Of a stretch of DNA of 60,000 nucleotides, positions 10,964 through 22,343 are shown piece by piece; position 1 is the stretch's first letter; the number at the start of each line of letters is the position of its first letter. Source of the stretch: Takakia lepidozioides (lineage: Eukaryota; Streptophyta; Takakiopsida; Takakiales; Takakiaceae); the NCBI GenBank assembly GCA_030704615.1, contig CM060733.1, positions 62,002,001-62,062,000 on the forward strand, in the 5' to 3' direction. Under the pieces are notes generated by a model. The model saw only the letters and a program-made list of their open reading frames with translations. It ran no database searches and was not told where the DNA came from. The translations under genes were made by a program, and so were the position numbers.

Positions 10964-12040
10964 TATTGCACCCTATATCTGCTCTACGCTAAACTAGCTT
11001 CCGACCTTTGGTCGTCGCTAGAACTAGGGCTTCGCGTTGCTCCCCACTACTAGTGACGAATTCTGAGAATTTCCTTTTTTTTTCACGAGAAGGGGTGGGT
11101 CATCCCTATGGTGTTACATACATACATCCCGTATTTCATTATTTTTCGCAAGAAAATGGTATACATTTCATTGCCAGATGTATCAGCTGTCGCAATGGCT
11201 TGGAGTCTTCCTTTGTTTGATGAGAGGTAGGGCATACTCGAGGATGTGGGGAGGGCCGCACGCTAAATGAAGTTTTCCAAAAATCTCATGAAGTTTCTTG
11301 GAACAAGTCCCCACCTCATGGGCTATAAATGATCTTGAAGAAAGAGTGAAAATTATTGTCATATGCAAAAGTTAGTGGGATCCATCTGAACCTGATAAAC
11401 AGTAAAGGGTTAACTGGATATGTACTTTTATATTTTACCAATATAATCCTTTTTTTCACTTATTTTATTTTACTCCACAAAATGTTTTATGCTAAATACA
11501 CTCAGAGTTATTTTAAAAACTCTTAGCCAGTCCATACCACTGAGGCCTTGTGATGGCATAGCACCGACTTCGTCATTTGCCTCCATGACTGGCCAACCGC
11601 AATTCTTGTCTTTTTATGTCCCAGAAGGAACCCAATTGGGCCCCATCGCAGTGTTGGAGGGTGACCACCCACTTGACAGATTGTGTTAATCATTAACTGG
11701 AGTATTGCAAGGGATAGCATCCCAACCATTGTTGACAGGAACAGAACGAATGGGTGAGGAAGGGAAGGCATCCCATCCAGTGTTTTGGACTTCCCATTCA
11801 TTAATCCATGCACATTCGGGACTATGAGCAGTAGAATCCCAGTGTTCAGCCACCCTTCTTTGCCCAGAGTACATCCGTTTATGCTAAATTGCGCAAAAGA
11901 GCCTGGATCCGATATTGGCGCATACATTCAACACATCGACCCCAGAAAAGAAACCCGCCAAGTGTTTTATCATATTACCTGATTTGAATGGCATCCCTAA
12001 AGGCGCCATAGCCAACATGTGCAAGAGACCCGTCCTCAAG
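10964..12040. other. anonymous segment
   Basis: No recognisable gene. A minus-strand frame at 11686-11874 contains two WDA(F/I)P-like phrases (NTGWDAFPSS and NNGWDAIPCN), suggesting an old internal duplication, but nothing identifiable. Confidence 0.25.
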
Positions 12041-12480
12041 GACCTCCTGTGTGCGCTGCTTGTGTCTGTAGTCAGGTAATGTCGGATTGGTCTGTGAGAA
12101 CCACCACTGTGCAGCTAAGCAGGCAGAGATTGAAACATGCGGCTGACTCTCCTAAGAACCTTGTAAACATCAAGAAGAATACCAAATCATGGTACTACAG
12201 GAGCCAAGAGCCCATATTTGTGGTTGCGGTGCATGTTGCGCTTCGCCCCTTCTCCATCCCATGCCCCTGCATATCCTCCGATCATCGTGTTCCATGACAC
12301 AACATCTTTTTGGCTCTATACTAAGAAAACGCACAGGAGACAATAAAGCCAAGAGGAGGCTAAGTCCCAGCCCTTTAATGGGCAACCCTATAAACAACTT
12401 TTTGAATTTTTTAACCTTTTGGTACCAAGCTAGCACTAGAAGTCATTCCGGCAACTATTTGGTGGTGAGCTCACGCTGGT
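12041..12480 (+). repeat. left inverted terminus of the hAT element
   Basis: It pairs in inverted orientation with about 18240-18665. Shared landmarks, in order, are the CTGCTTGTGTCTGTAGTCAG block, the CCATCCCA..GCCC.TGCATATCCT block, CAGGAGACAA, and AATGGGCAACC.TAT. Divergence increases inward. Confidence 0.75.
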
Positions 12481-12535
12481 CAACCATCGTTGACCAACCC
12501 TTCCTCAAGTGCGGAGTCACGTAGGCATTCAAACA

Positions 12536-12640
12536 TCTAACCATGTAGTCCCTTGGATGACTACGTGACTACATAGTCATCTGAACGACTACGTAAAGCA
12601 CAATTTGGTCTACAAATATAGGGAAGTCATGGTCATAGTC
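12536..12640 (+). repeat. subterminal TGACTAC / GTAGTCA motif cluster
   Basis: Copies of GACTACGT, TGACTACATAGTCA and related words are packed here. The same word (TGACTAC, ATGACTCC) recurs through 17960-18260 near the other end. Clustered short subterminal motifs are the usual transposase-binding arrangement of hAT elements. Confidence 0.5.
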
Positions 12641-12947
12641 AGAAAAACCATCGTCTTACCATACCTGATACATAGAATTCATGGAACACACCAATAAAAG
12701 GGGGGCCTGCCCACTGCCCACCAGCGGCGTTGCATGGAGGGCCCCAAGTTTGGGCACCTCCTTGGGGTCCTCCATTGGACCCACATGGAATCCATGACCA
12801 CGTGTTCATCGTCTGTGGAGGGGCCATGGGCTGCTGCCAGGTAGGTGCTCCTTGCTGCAGCCACGTTTGCCCACCTCTGGATTGCACCCATGGGCCATTC
12901 GGGCCTTGTTGCACCCATGTCGTAGGTGGACCAGTAGCATTCACCAC
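12639..12947 (-). CDS. Trp/Gly/Pro/Gln-rich ORF inside the hAT element
   Basis: This 102-residue minus-strand frame has a striking periodic composition (TTWVQQGPNGPWVQ, TWLQQGAPTWQQPMAPP, GGAQTWGPP). No domain is recognised. It lies downstream of the transposase on the same strand and could be a low-complexity tail, a second ORF of the transposon or a captured fragment. Confidence 0.3.
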   Translation of the reverse strand: MVNATGPPTTWVQQGPNGPWVQSRGGQTWLQQGAPTWQQPMAPPQTMNTWSWIPCGSNGGPQGGAQTWGPPCNAAGGQWAGPPFIGVFHEFYVSGMVRRWFF

Positions 12948-13778
12948 AGCCTCAGTCCCCCCTTCCTTTGCGCGCTTTGATGCAGCCTAACACAAGCCCC
13001 CTCCACCCCACAAAGTTAGCAATGATGAAAAATAAGGTCAACCGGGCAACGAGCAAGGTCGCCAGTTCGTGAACGCATACAAACCTTGGCCCAACGTGCC
13101 AAGAAAAGTTTGGCATCCAATGGCGTGAATGCATGGAATGTCATGCTCTGGCGCCCTAGCAATGTCCCACATCCATTCAGTATTAAAACCCTAACACATG
13201 TTCTAACCCTTTGAAATTTAATCCAGCAGTCAAGCCATACATAGTACAACTCGTGAGCCATTCATCTTTCTCACAAAGTTTCCAAGTCATTCACATTTAG
13301 GAAAGAACCAAGGTTTGATATATAACATTTATCACCATATATGCAGATTGTAAACTCATCACAAAAGCAGATTGCAGGTCTGGAGATAACTCTCCAGAAC
13401 CAGACTCAAAGCATATCAGGTTCGAAATGAAACAATCAACCACTCATGCCTTAAGTTCACAAGCCAATCATAGTAATAATAGGCTTGGTTATATAAACCA
13501 ATCACCATCTCAGTCACTGTAAGCATATACATTTTATGAGCCATTCTCTAGCCTCTCCCTCACTCTCAGTCCAGCCCCACACACTCCCTTCTCCATCAGT
13601 TCATCACTCCAAAGATCATTCCTCCGCCATACACCCCAGCCTCTTACTCACTTAGATTTATCCTAAACCTTGCTCGGTTCTGCCTCTACCTCTGCTTTAC
13701 ACAAAACCCTACCCTAAACCCTACACATCATGAAAATGCTCAATCGCTTCCACAATCTGAGAGGAACTAAGGGTGAGA

Positions 13779-13912
13779 TTGTACACATAAGACGTTGTTT
13801 GCCGTAGCCTTGTGGCCATTGACCCCGCGCCCAGTTTGAGCGGGAACAAAAGGAACAGAACCTACCTCTGTCAGGGGCTGACGTTGGTAGTAAGACTTAC
13901 CTTCATATAAAG
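13779..13912 (-). mobile_element. LINE 3'-end fragment, copy 2
   Basis: About 134 bases match the family's 3' terminus (GTACACATAAGACG through the GGGGCTGACGTTGGTAGTAAG block), severely 5'-truncated. No target duplication is evident. It sits inside the hAT element and so is younger than it. Confidence 0.85.
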
Positions 13913-14147
13913 ACCACATGTCCTCCTTCCAACTAAGTTCAGCAAATGTTCAACAATCCTTTCACCATCTCTTCACACAAGACATCCCCTACTTTAATGA
14001 TTGTACCGCTGGCATGAGCAACATCTAAAGGCAGTACACCAGCAACACTTCACCAGCAGAGACACCCATTCCATAGCACTCAAGCACTTTCATGACCTCC
14101 TACTGTAATTCAGAATGTTGTTCCTTCTCCCATGAGTATCAAACCCC

Positions 14148-14490
14148 GCGATCGCGGTTGTCCCACCATCGTGCATGCCTTCATGCCCCGATTCTAGGGC
14201 TTGAGTCCTTGTCTGCCCCCTATCCCACCAGCTCCGCTCGTCATTGTACATTGAGAAAAGCCACACCTTGCGATCGCGGTTGTCCCATCATCGTGCACGC
14301 CTTCATGCCCCAATTCTAGGTCTTGAGTCCTTGTCTGCCCCCTATCCCACCAGCTTTGCTCGTCATTGTACATTGAGAAAAAGCCACACCTTGCGATCGC
14401 GGTCGTCCCACCATCGTGCACACCTTCATGCCCCGATTCTAGGTCTTGAGTCCATGTCTGTCCCTATCCCACCAGCTCCGCTCGTCGTCT
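14148..14490 (+). repeat. minisatellite, three units of about 115-120 bp
   Basis: Three tandem units each contain GCGATCGCGGT, GTCCCA.CATCGTGCA, TTCATGCCCC, CTTGAGTCC and TATCCCACCAGCT. They diverge by a few per cent and by small indels. The unit frame is not open throughout. Confidence 0.9.
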
Positions 14491-14507
14491 CTCATGATCA
14501 GACTCGA

Positions 14508-15596
14508 CACTATAAGAAAACAAACATAGCTCTGTCATGTTTGTCTTTCACGATCAAACTCGACACAAAGAAAACAAACAGATGCCACAATGGCAGGGAA
14601 GACAAAAAAAAATGTGAAGTCCCCTCACTCATGACTGGATGGATGAATGTAGCGATAGATGGATGGATTTTTGGGTTTTCCATCAACACACAAACCACTA
14701 AAGTTTTTCACCACAGAAGTAATACCAATCGCTGGTGTGTATGTAATCATTAACGCGTAACCACTCGGCCAGTGGTTCCAACCACTGTCCGAGTGGTTCC
14801 AGTTACTAAATGGTCTGTAACCACTCACTCTACACCACTCTCAAAGTGGTACCAATCAATGGGGGTCTTTAACCACTCCATATCTACGTATATTGTCCCC
14901 GTCCACGTGGAATAATATAGTTCATAATTAAATATATTTTGAAATGATAAATCTTAAATAAAAATTGAATTATTACACGTGGAGTAGCAAGTGGTTTCAA
15001 TCACCTCCCATCACTCAGGTGTCTTCAACCACTCACAACCCACCCCAAAAGTAGTACCAATCACTCACGTGTATGTAACCACTCACAAGTGCCCACTTGA
15101 AGAGTGGTTCCAGTTACAAAAGGGTCTTAACCACTCACATTCCACCACTGTGCAAGTGGTACCAATCACTGGGGGGTCTTTAACCACTCCAGATCTACGT
15201 ATACTATCCTCATCCACGTGGAATAATATATTTTGAAATGATAAAAATCTTTAAAAAAAAATTATTACACGTGGAGTAGAAAGTGGTTTCAACCACTTCC
15301 CATCACTGAGGTGTCTTTAACCACTCATAATTTATCACTGTACCCGTCCATGTCGGATATTATCATTATTAATATAAATATTTGACCAAATGTCGAATAA
15401 TAAATATAAAATTAAATATTACACGTGGATTACTCAGTGGTTGAAACCACTTCCAACCACTCCATATTTTGCCACCGTGGCATTTCATCGGAATTAACCA
15501 GTGACCAATGGTTACCATTACTTGGAGTGATTTATAGAGTGATAAAAGACAAGAGCGGTTAAGGGGGCCAGTGGTTATTCCGCGTTTTTCTTCTAG
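14508..15596 (-). mobile_element. CACTA-like non-autonomous insertion in the hAT transposase
   Basis: The transposase frame reads ...RNWSNYSFVHT and then runs into CACTAGAAGAAAAACG (reverse complement of the bases ending at about 15596), which looks like a CACTA terminal inverted repeat. The adjacent kilobase carries dozens of AACCACT / AGTGGTT words, as expected of En/Spm subterminal repeats. A second CACTATAAGAAAAC at 14508 may be the other terminus, but the flanks do not give a matching 3-bp duplication, so the left boundary is provisional. Confidence 0.45.
14755..15530. repeat. AACCACT-rich region with two related ~300-bp units
   Basis: Two units share GTAACCACTC, AGTGGTACCAATCA, GGGTCTTTAACCACTCCA, TCTACGTATA, CCACGTGGAATAATAT and ATTACACGTGGAGTAG. 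They run from about 14755 to 15000 and from about 15065 to 15290, followed by a third, partial unit with TTACACGTGGATTACT. CACGTGG (G-box) occurs repeatedly. Confidence 0.8.
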
Positions 15597-17369
15597 TGTG
15601 TGAACAAATGAGTAATTGCTCCAATTGCGTTCGTAAGATGAGACAAAACACACTTGGGCAATAATACGCTTCGTAATGGGAGCCAATGTTCTTGCTACAG
15701 CTCCAATCAAATCCCACCATTCATGTGGCAACATGTTGAGCTCTTTTGAATCCGATATGTCCTCAAAAGGGTCGCGGCGATCTGAAAAGCATTGGTACTC
15801 AGATATAGCTCCCTCTGTCATGTTCAAAGGAGCCAGTCGCATGAGCACTCGTACGAGGCCGGCCTTGGCATCAGCGTCGTCTCGGAGCATGGTATTGTCG
15901 AGCAAGAATGGATTGAGCAAAGCCCCCACATAATGCAAGTCCGTTCGAACCATTGACCGACGCTCGTAAAATGCATCCTCGGCACTGTCCGCAAGGTCAG
16001 GTTTCAAGGAGAAATGATGATGCCTCAAGGATTGGATATGCTTATCAGATCATTAGTAACCATGTCTTGCCCATTACTGATTTTCCATCAAACTCCCCAT
16101 GGAAACGCTCTTTAATGGAACCTTAGCTTTAGGTGGTCGTGACCAAGAAACCACAGGTTTTGCCCGATGGGCAGGTATCGCCTGACTGATTAACCTGTCC
16201 GGTAAATTACTTAGCACTTACGTAGCTCATGCCGGATCGATCGTATTCTAGGCCGAAACGATGAATCCATCTGAAGTGGCTCATTTCGTGCCCCCGCAAG
16301 ACAATTAGCACCGGCTCTACCATATAAACAAAGTTCTCAGATTTCTTCCAGAAATCATTGTTGCGGATGGTGTTGCGAACCTTTCGACTTTTGCCCAATG
16401 ACTTGGCTTTTCTCGAGTCCCACAACGTCCGTGTGTACGCCTCCCATTGAGGATCGATGACGGTGTGCTTGAGACTGCTCTTGACCGTCACCAACCGATC
16501 CACCATCAAGAAGTTAGTGGCAAAACGAGTTTCGTCTGGATTCCGGAGGCTGTATTTTGGTTCATGCCTCCTATATACTGCCAAAGGGATGTGGTGTATG
16601 TGGATGAGCAACACAACGGTCTTCGCTCGCCACACAAGTTGTTTCACCCACTGTTTTTTTTCTCAATCTTCCAAAAGGAGGTCAAGGATATGAGCTGCAC
16701 AACCTTGGTAGTACATGTGGGGATATCGTGCCAATAACATGTCTGCAGTGTTCCTCATGTTAGCGGCATTGTCCGTGCATATTTGCACGATTCTATCACT
16801 TCTGACCTGTTCGATGAAGTCTGTCAGTAGCCCACATTTATAACGTCCATATTTCTTCTCGCCACTAGTGTCCATCGATCCCAAGAACTGTTCCCCACCT
16901 GGATATACGAGCATGACATTGAACAATGGTTTGTTTGTAATAGAACTCCATCCATCGGCACATATAGTGCTTCTATATTTTCTCACAGACTCGTCCGTCC
17001 TATCGTTGACCTTTTGGGTAAGCTCTGTCATGACATCTTCTAGCAATCATGTGCGGAGATCGTGATAAGAAAGAGGCACGTACTTGGATTTGGACTCCGA
17101 GGTTGCTTTAATGGGAGAAACAAATGCTGGAAGCCTTGCCACATTAAACGGTATGTTGGCCTCAAAGAAAAATTGTGCCCATTTTTTATCCAACTGTTTT
17201 TTTGCAGACAAGTTAAGGCCTTCATGCATGAATTGCTGTCGTAACCCTCTACTCCGTTGAAGTGTAGGGGTACAAAGAGGTGTTGAAGCAGGTATTGCTC
17301 CGGCACAACCCACTTATCCAAGGACATCTGAAGCCTCACAAGAGTCCCCTTGGGTACTAATCGGGGCAT
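15597..17369 (-). pseudogene. hAT/DUF659 transposase
   Basis: Minus-strand frames in order are 17369-17040 (PLSYHDLRT region and start of DUF659), 17046-16663 (DGWSSITNKPLFNVMLVYPG, QICTDNAANMRN, CAAHILDLLLED), 16647-16207, and 16028-15597. The last part has WWDLIGAVARTLAPITKRII and ERNWSNYSFVHT, the C-terminal hAT dimerisation signature. DUF659 with this C-terminus defines a plant hAT transposase that cuts and re-inserts the element. Frame changes and the CACTA-like insertion after the signature make it inactive. Confidence 0.85.
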
Positions 17370-17442
17370 CCTGACGGAAAAATGAAGGGTTCTGCTTAGA
17401 GGTCGTGTCTAGATTCAGAGACATTGGAATATTGCCCCCACA

Positions 17443-17889
17443 CTAAGCAAAGTGGCTTTTTACCCGCATAGATGCTTTAGGGCATAAACCTACCCCATTG
17501 CTTTTCACACCTCTATAGCCGAGGTGAACGAGTAGCCGATCCTTACGATAAGAAAGCTGCAGTGCACATGGGTTGCACCCAACAGTTTCAGTGGCACTAA
17601 CAGTGTTCGGGATTACCGTACACCAAGGGGTCCATTCCTCTCTCATCTTTACCCAATATCCACTCCCCTGGGCCCTAGTGATGTAAGCAACAAAAAACAG
17701 TGACCTATATATGAACTTGTGAATGTACAGTGCAATGCGACAGCCCAACACTTCTACATCTGTCACCAACCCAAGTAGGTCGATGCGCGTAGTAGTGTTG
17801 AGCTTATACACAATCTGCTGAAGTGGCTTTGGTGGAAGCCACAACGGCAAAAGGTGCACACCCTCCTCTTGGACTACACTCTCGTTCAA
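17443..17889 (-). CDS. probable N-terminal part of the hAT transposase
   Basis: The 148-residue minus-strand frame lies immediately upstream of the DUF659 part. Cys/His spacing in CNPCALQLSYRKDRLLVHLG could be a degenerate zinc-binding region where other family members have a BED finger, but I cannot confirm it. It ends 74 bases before the next frame, suggesting a stop or intron between them. Confidence 0.4.
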   Translation of the reverse strand: MNESVVQEEGVHLLPLWLPPKPLQQIVYKLNTTTRIDLLGLVTDVEVLGCRIALYIHKFIYRSLFFVAYITRAQGSGYWVKMREEWTPWCTVIPNTVSATETVGCNPCALQLSYRKDRLLVHLGYRGVKSNGVGLCPKASMRVKSHFA

Positions 17890-18239
17890 TGGAAGAGAAC
17901 ATCTAAAGCAACCTCAAGTGTTTGCGCCAAAAGAAGTGAGGAGCTTGCACTACAAGAGATGAGCGTTTTTAGGACTACGGGTTTGGCGAAGTCATAAAAA
18001 CTGCACTAGGTACATGACTACAGAGCGCTGAAATGCATTACAGTTTTAGTTTTATGACTTTGTAGTAATGGATATCACTACATGACTCCGGAAAGTTAGG
18101 GAGCATTGGTCAAACATTATTGACCATGATGACAGGGATGGTTTATATGACTAGTGTGATATGTTTGACTACACGTGGACGACGTTTCATGGAATCTTAT
18201 GACTCCATGACTGAAGATGGTTTCAGAGCTCTATTTATA

Positions 18240-18665
18240 TGACTACATCACTACACGTGTCATTTTGAAGGCACATATAATGCAAATAAGGTTGCCCATT
18301 AGGTTTAAAAAAGTTAAATTTTTTGCTAATAAGGTTGCCCATTAGTGTAATCGTGAACAGAAAGGAGGCCTGGGACTTGGCGTCTTTTTGTCTCCTGCGC
18401 CACACCACATAGCTGAGGGATGGAACGCGATGATAGCAGGATATGCAAGGGCGTGGGATGGAGGCGTTGAGCAAATGATGCACGAAGGAGAAGAGGAGGA
18501 GGAGACGAGAGGAGGACAAGCGAGCTCGCCGTTCTTGGGAGAGTCAGCTTGGTCTTAGCAAGCGTGTTTCAATCTCTGACTACTCATCTACGCCGTAGTG
18601 GTTCGATCTGACAGACTAATCCGACATTACCTGACTACAGACACAAGCAGCACACACAAGAGGTC
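18240..18665 (-). repeat. right inverted terminus of the hAT element
   Basis: The reverse complement matches 12041-12480, strongest in the outermost ~70 bases. Confidence 0.75.
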
Positions 18666-19245
18666 ATCGGTCAAATCCTCCATGGGTCAGGACAAGTCAA
18701 GGACAATGTGGTAGGGCACCTTCTTCTTCAACCTATTTCAGCCTGTGTTGCCCTCTCATCAGACTCGGCCGCAAGATGCATATTGAATTCTGTAAGTTAG
18801 GTCGTTGGGTACATCTGTGGTGGTTTGGAGTGACTTTGGAAAGTTACTGCCAGTGTGGCAGCATGGAAGTATCCAAAAATATATAATAGAGGTGAGGAGA
18901 AGCTTTGGGGTGAACACTTTCCGACCCCAATGGTGGGACAATGGAGACAAAAAGGCGAATGCCTGTTGGACTACAGAGAGAAGCAGATGCATTTCAGATT
19001 GTGATAAGTAGGGTTGGGGTGTTTTGGGGAAGAACTCCACACCAGTATGGTTGGGGTGTTTGCTGGTAGCATTGTAGGCTGTCAGAGGCATGGATAGCTG
19101 AAGGAGCAGGGATAGAGTGTGGGTCCAGATTCATCCAAGAGGGCTGGATTTCAAGCTCCACATTACCTATGATTCCCTGTGGAAGGATAGGTACAAGAAA
19201 CCTACATGGATAGATGGTCAACTGGAAGCGGCATGCTGTACTATA
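18666..19245. other. anonymous segment
   Basis: No gene or repeat recognised. GGTTGGGGTG phrases near 19010 and 19050 look like a small local duplication. Confidence 0.25.
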
Positions 19246-19480
19246 TGTCATTACTATACTATATGTCATTCCAGAGACTGTCATTGTTGGTCCATGTGTT
19301 TTACAACAATGCTATCAATATAAGACTCCTGGTTCGCATTGGAAGCTCAATCCCTGCAAGTCCATTGTGTGTGAAGCTCAAATTTGCGATTTGAAGGATC
19401 TTGTAGCCAAGTTCATTCAACCGGAAAGGAGAAATTCTGAAAGCTCCCAAATTTGATGTGGGCAAGCTTATGGAGGTAAG
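19246..19480 (+). pseudogene. ribosomal protein S3A (eS1) fragment, copy 1
   Basis: The plus-strand translation contains CDLKDLVAKFI, then after a deletion and frame change LKAPKFDVGKLME. Both match the conserved C-terminal region of eukaryotic small-subunit protein eS1. The preceding sequence is shared with copy 2 but is not a clean continuation of the protein. There is no start and the frame is interrupted, so it is a pseudogene fragment. Confidence 0.72.
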
Positions 19481-19971
19481 ACTTAGCTTCCCTCCTCTAA
19501 TGTAAGTGTTGGATAAGTTTCATTTAATGTCGACCTTCACTACATATATTGGCTCTTTTCTTGGCTGGTTTCATATTTTCTTGGCTGGTATGCTGTTGGT
19601 TGGCTTCTTTCATTTCACGTGTGTAGTGGAAGGGGAGAAGTACTTTCCTAAGTTCTGCTGCAACAATGTCTTTTTCCAGCCTAGATGTTTTCGATGGATA
19701 CAAATTGAAGTGCTTTGAATGTTGCTGCAGTACTATAATAAAGTGGAGGGTGCTGAATGCAGTTGGCCTTGCTTCGTGCAGGCATAATCCAGGGAAATGT
19801 GGACATAGCTGAAACCCCATGATAGCATTTCCAGAGGACGGTGTGGATGGCCTCACAATCCAGCATGCAAAATCCATGACAATGTGGAGCTGGCTGAATG
19901 GGCAAACAGGTTAAGTGGCGAACAAGCCACGTCACTGGTACATAGTTGCATGCTTACATAGTACATGAAAG

Positions 19972-20215
19972 CGTACTATATGTCATTCCCGAAATTGACC
20001 ATGTTGGTCCATGTATTTTACAACAATGCTATCAATAAAAGACCAATGGTTCGCATTGGGAACTCTATCCCCGTAAGTGGCTTGTGCGTGATGCTCAAAC
20101 TTGTGATTTGAAGGATCTTATACCCCAGTTCATTGCAGAGGTGATTGGAAAAGACATTGAGAAGGCAACAGCCGTTATCTATAATCTACAGATCCCCTTC
20201 AATTTGATGTGGGAG
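19972..20215 (+). pseudogene. ribosomal protein S3A (eS1) fragment, copy 2
   Basis: It reads RDAQTCDLKDLIPQFIAEV and then IGKDIEKATAVIYNLQ, matching the same eS1 region and retaining the part deleted from copy 1. The two copies share the block from CTATATGTCATTCC onward, so they are a local duplication that then decayed differently. Confidence 0.75.
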
Positions 20216-21315
20216 CGCCTAGGGCGAGCTGTGAGGAGTAGTGGCGGTTAGAGCCACGGAAGGCCGCGAACATGAAGAGTGGAAAAAAATAAAAAAAAAT
20301 AAAAAAATCTTTTTTCACTCGTTTCGTGGGACCTTGATGGGGAGGCTGGGCTCTGAAGAACAACGGTTTTGAGCTAGCTGATCCGGCAGAAAAGTCGGAA
20401 TTGCCTCCCTGTTGCATTTAAACAAAGGGGATTACTTCCCTGCAGGTAATCTTTTCGGGTTTTCAGCCCAGTTCTTAACTATGGGGGAGACCAGCCTGCA
20501 GGTAATTCCTTTGGACAGAATGTTGTTGGGGCCTATATGTACCTCTATTTGCTCCATTTTTGAACCTTCAGTGAATGGCGTGGTTTCCTGAGGTGGTTCC
20601 ATTATGAGGAATGACGGGTGGACGTAAGGATGCACTGGCAGACCCTGTGGAGGCTTGCACGGGGCCTTGGAGGCCAAGTTTCATGAGCTCGTGGAGGGCG
20701 GTTTGAGGAGTGTCTACATGATGCTCTCATGGTCATGCAAGTGAGAGAAGAGAGGAAAAAAGAGGGTGTTGGGACGAGAGCGTGCTGGGGATAGGCATTG
20801 CTTTAGCTTCCATTCCTCGTAGCTTTCCACCTTCTCTGTAGGCCGAGACCTTTCCGTAGGTGGAGGCAAGAGTCAGTCCGGGTTTGGGCTGGGTTGCAGG
20901 AGCGACATTGTGGAGAGATTTTTGGTGTGGGGGAGTTGTTGTTTTCATTCTTGTGTTTGGATCCCCTCCACACCTGCATGCTTGATTGTGCGCCATGCTA
21001 GTTTTGTGTGGGCGCTTGATTTTATAGGTGGTGGACTGGGGCTTGATCGCCGATCCCACCCTAGAGCATGCTGTCGATGGTGAGGCTGGGTTGATGACCA
21101 GTCAGACCATCTTTGTTTCTCCTATGGTGAGGTTGGAGGTGATGACCAGCCAACCATAAGAGTGCCTGCGGTGGATGCAGGTGCAGGTGCAGGCTATGTT
21201 AGGAACCTAGTATTCCAAACCATAAGCCGCATCAGGTTCTCTACCCGGTTACCTTGTGGAGAGGGGATTAGAGACAGGTTCATGACCGGTTGAGTGTTAG
21301 TTTGTCAACACGGAG
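20216..21315. other. segment upstream of the methyltransferase-bearing Ty3 element
   Basis: No gene recognised. Expected here is the 5' LTR and primer-binding site of the element, but nothing matches the 3' LTR at 28929, so the 5' end is lost or replaced. A short repeated phrase (GGTGAGG.TGG...GATGACCAG) occurs near 21079 and 21126. Confidence 0.3.
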
Positions 21316-22143
21316 GTGCCACTAGTTGCTGGGGAAAGTGCCGGTACGAGCACTAGCGATACTAGCGGGTATACGAGACGAGGTGTGCGGTTTAGGCCAC
21401 CTTCACCTCCTGTGTCTTCTACGGAAGGTTCTGATTCGGATTGTGAATCAGGAGGACTCACACCGGCGGTGCAAGTTGTTTCCTTGCCATTGTTGTGGGA
21501 CACGATGGAGGAGATGTATGGAGCCACCAAGGGGCCACGAAGGTACTCTGGGGCAGTGGGCACCATTGAGTTGGATGATTTTATCCAAGAGTTTGATAGT
21601 TGGTGTGACTTACAGCAAATGCGCAATCCACAACTGTTTACGCCTTTTATGGCATGGAAGGGGCTGTTTCAGCACCTTGAGGGACCGCCCATGGATGATT
21701 ACCATGAGTTTAGGCGGGGGCACGATTTTGAGATCGAGGAGTGGAGGATGTACTGGTCACCCGACTATGTCTCCATCACTAGAGGCACTAGAGGCACAAG
21801 GGCAGCAGCCACACCGGCAGCTGCACCAGCTATAACAGCAGTTTCCACGAGCAGTAGTAGGACTAATGGTACAGCAGCTATGACGGCTACCCAAGCTACT
21901 GCTGCACCAGCACCAGTGGCGGTGCCTGCCTTCAACCCTGTTGTGGAGTTCTTCGAAGAGTTGAGAAGGAACTACCAAGGGGTGAAGACAGAGAAGTTGA
22001 GGAGCTTGCAAGAGTTCCAGAGGAAGCCTACTGAGAGCTTGAGGGAGGCTTTCACTCGCATGAGGCGCTTGATTAATGTAACCCAAGGGGTTACAGAAGC
22101 TCAGACACCCAGTTCTGGTATGGGATATTGGACAAGGAGCTGA
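21316..22143 (+). pseudogene. Ty3 gag, copy A
   Basis: The frame contains IELDDFIQEFDSWCDLQQMR and, later, SLQEFQRKPTESLREAFTRM, in the style of a retrotransposon capsid domain. An Ala/Thr-rich linker separates the halves. The frame is open upstream without a clear ATG (the first in-frame ATG is near 21505) and stops at 22141-22143. Homologous sequence continues in another frame toward the knuckles. Confidence 0.75.
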
Positions 22144-22343
22144 GGAGAAGGGTGCGGGATGCAACTCTCCTACAAGCGGCCCAACCCACCTTAGCAAATT
22201 TGTTTTTGCTGGCAGAGCGGATAGAGCTCAACATGGTGGAGGAACGAGTGGTCATTGTGGGATTTGCTAAGGAGGCACCACGGGGTAGTGGTGCTCCTAG
22301 CTAGCCACTACCTCAACGTGCTCAAGGCAACAAGGGAGCTCAG

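Larger units (their letters stand above)
12041..18665 (-). mobile_element. hAT-superfamily DNA transposon with long inverted termini
   Basis: The left end (from 12041) and the right end (to 18665, reverse-complemented) share a near-identical block containing CTGCTTGTGTCTGTAGTCAG and AGGTAATGTCGGATT. Weaker homology continues for roughly 400 bases inward on both sides. A DUF659/hAT transposase lies between them on the minus strand. The body has been enlarged by a LINE scrap, a minisatellite and a CACTA-like insertion. I could not see an 8-bp target duplication, so the exact ends are approximate. Confidence 0.75.

Noticed and set aside
13700-13732. Interstitial telomeric repeat CCCTAAACCC
   Set aside because: Only one or two imperfect units, which is within chance expectation, unlike the three perfect units at 46437.
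14508-14521. CACTATAAGAAAAC as the certain second terminus of the CACTA-like element
   Set aside because: The inverted repeat is only partial and the 3-bp flanks do not match those at the other end. Kept as provisional.
20216-21315. 5' LTR of methyltransferase-bearing copy A
   Set aside because: No match to the LTR at 28929, no TG...CA border and no primer-binding site could be found.
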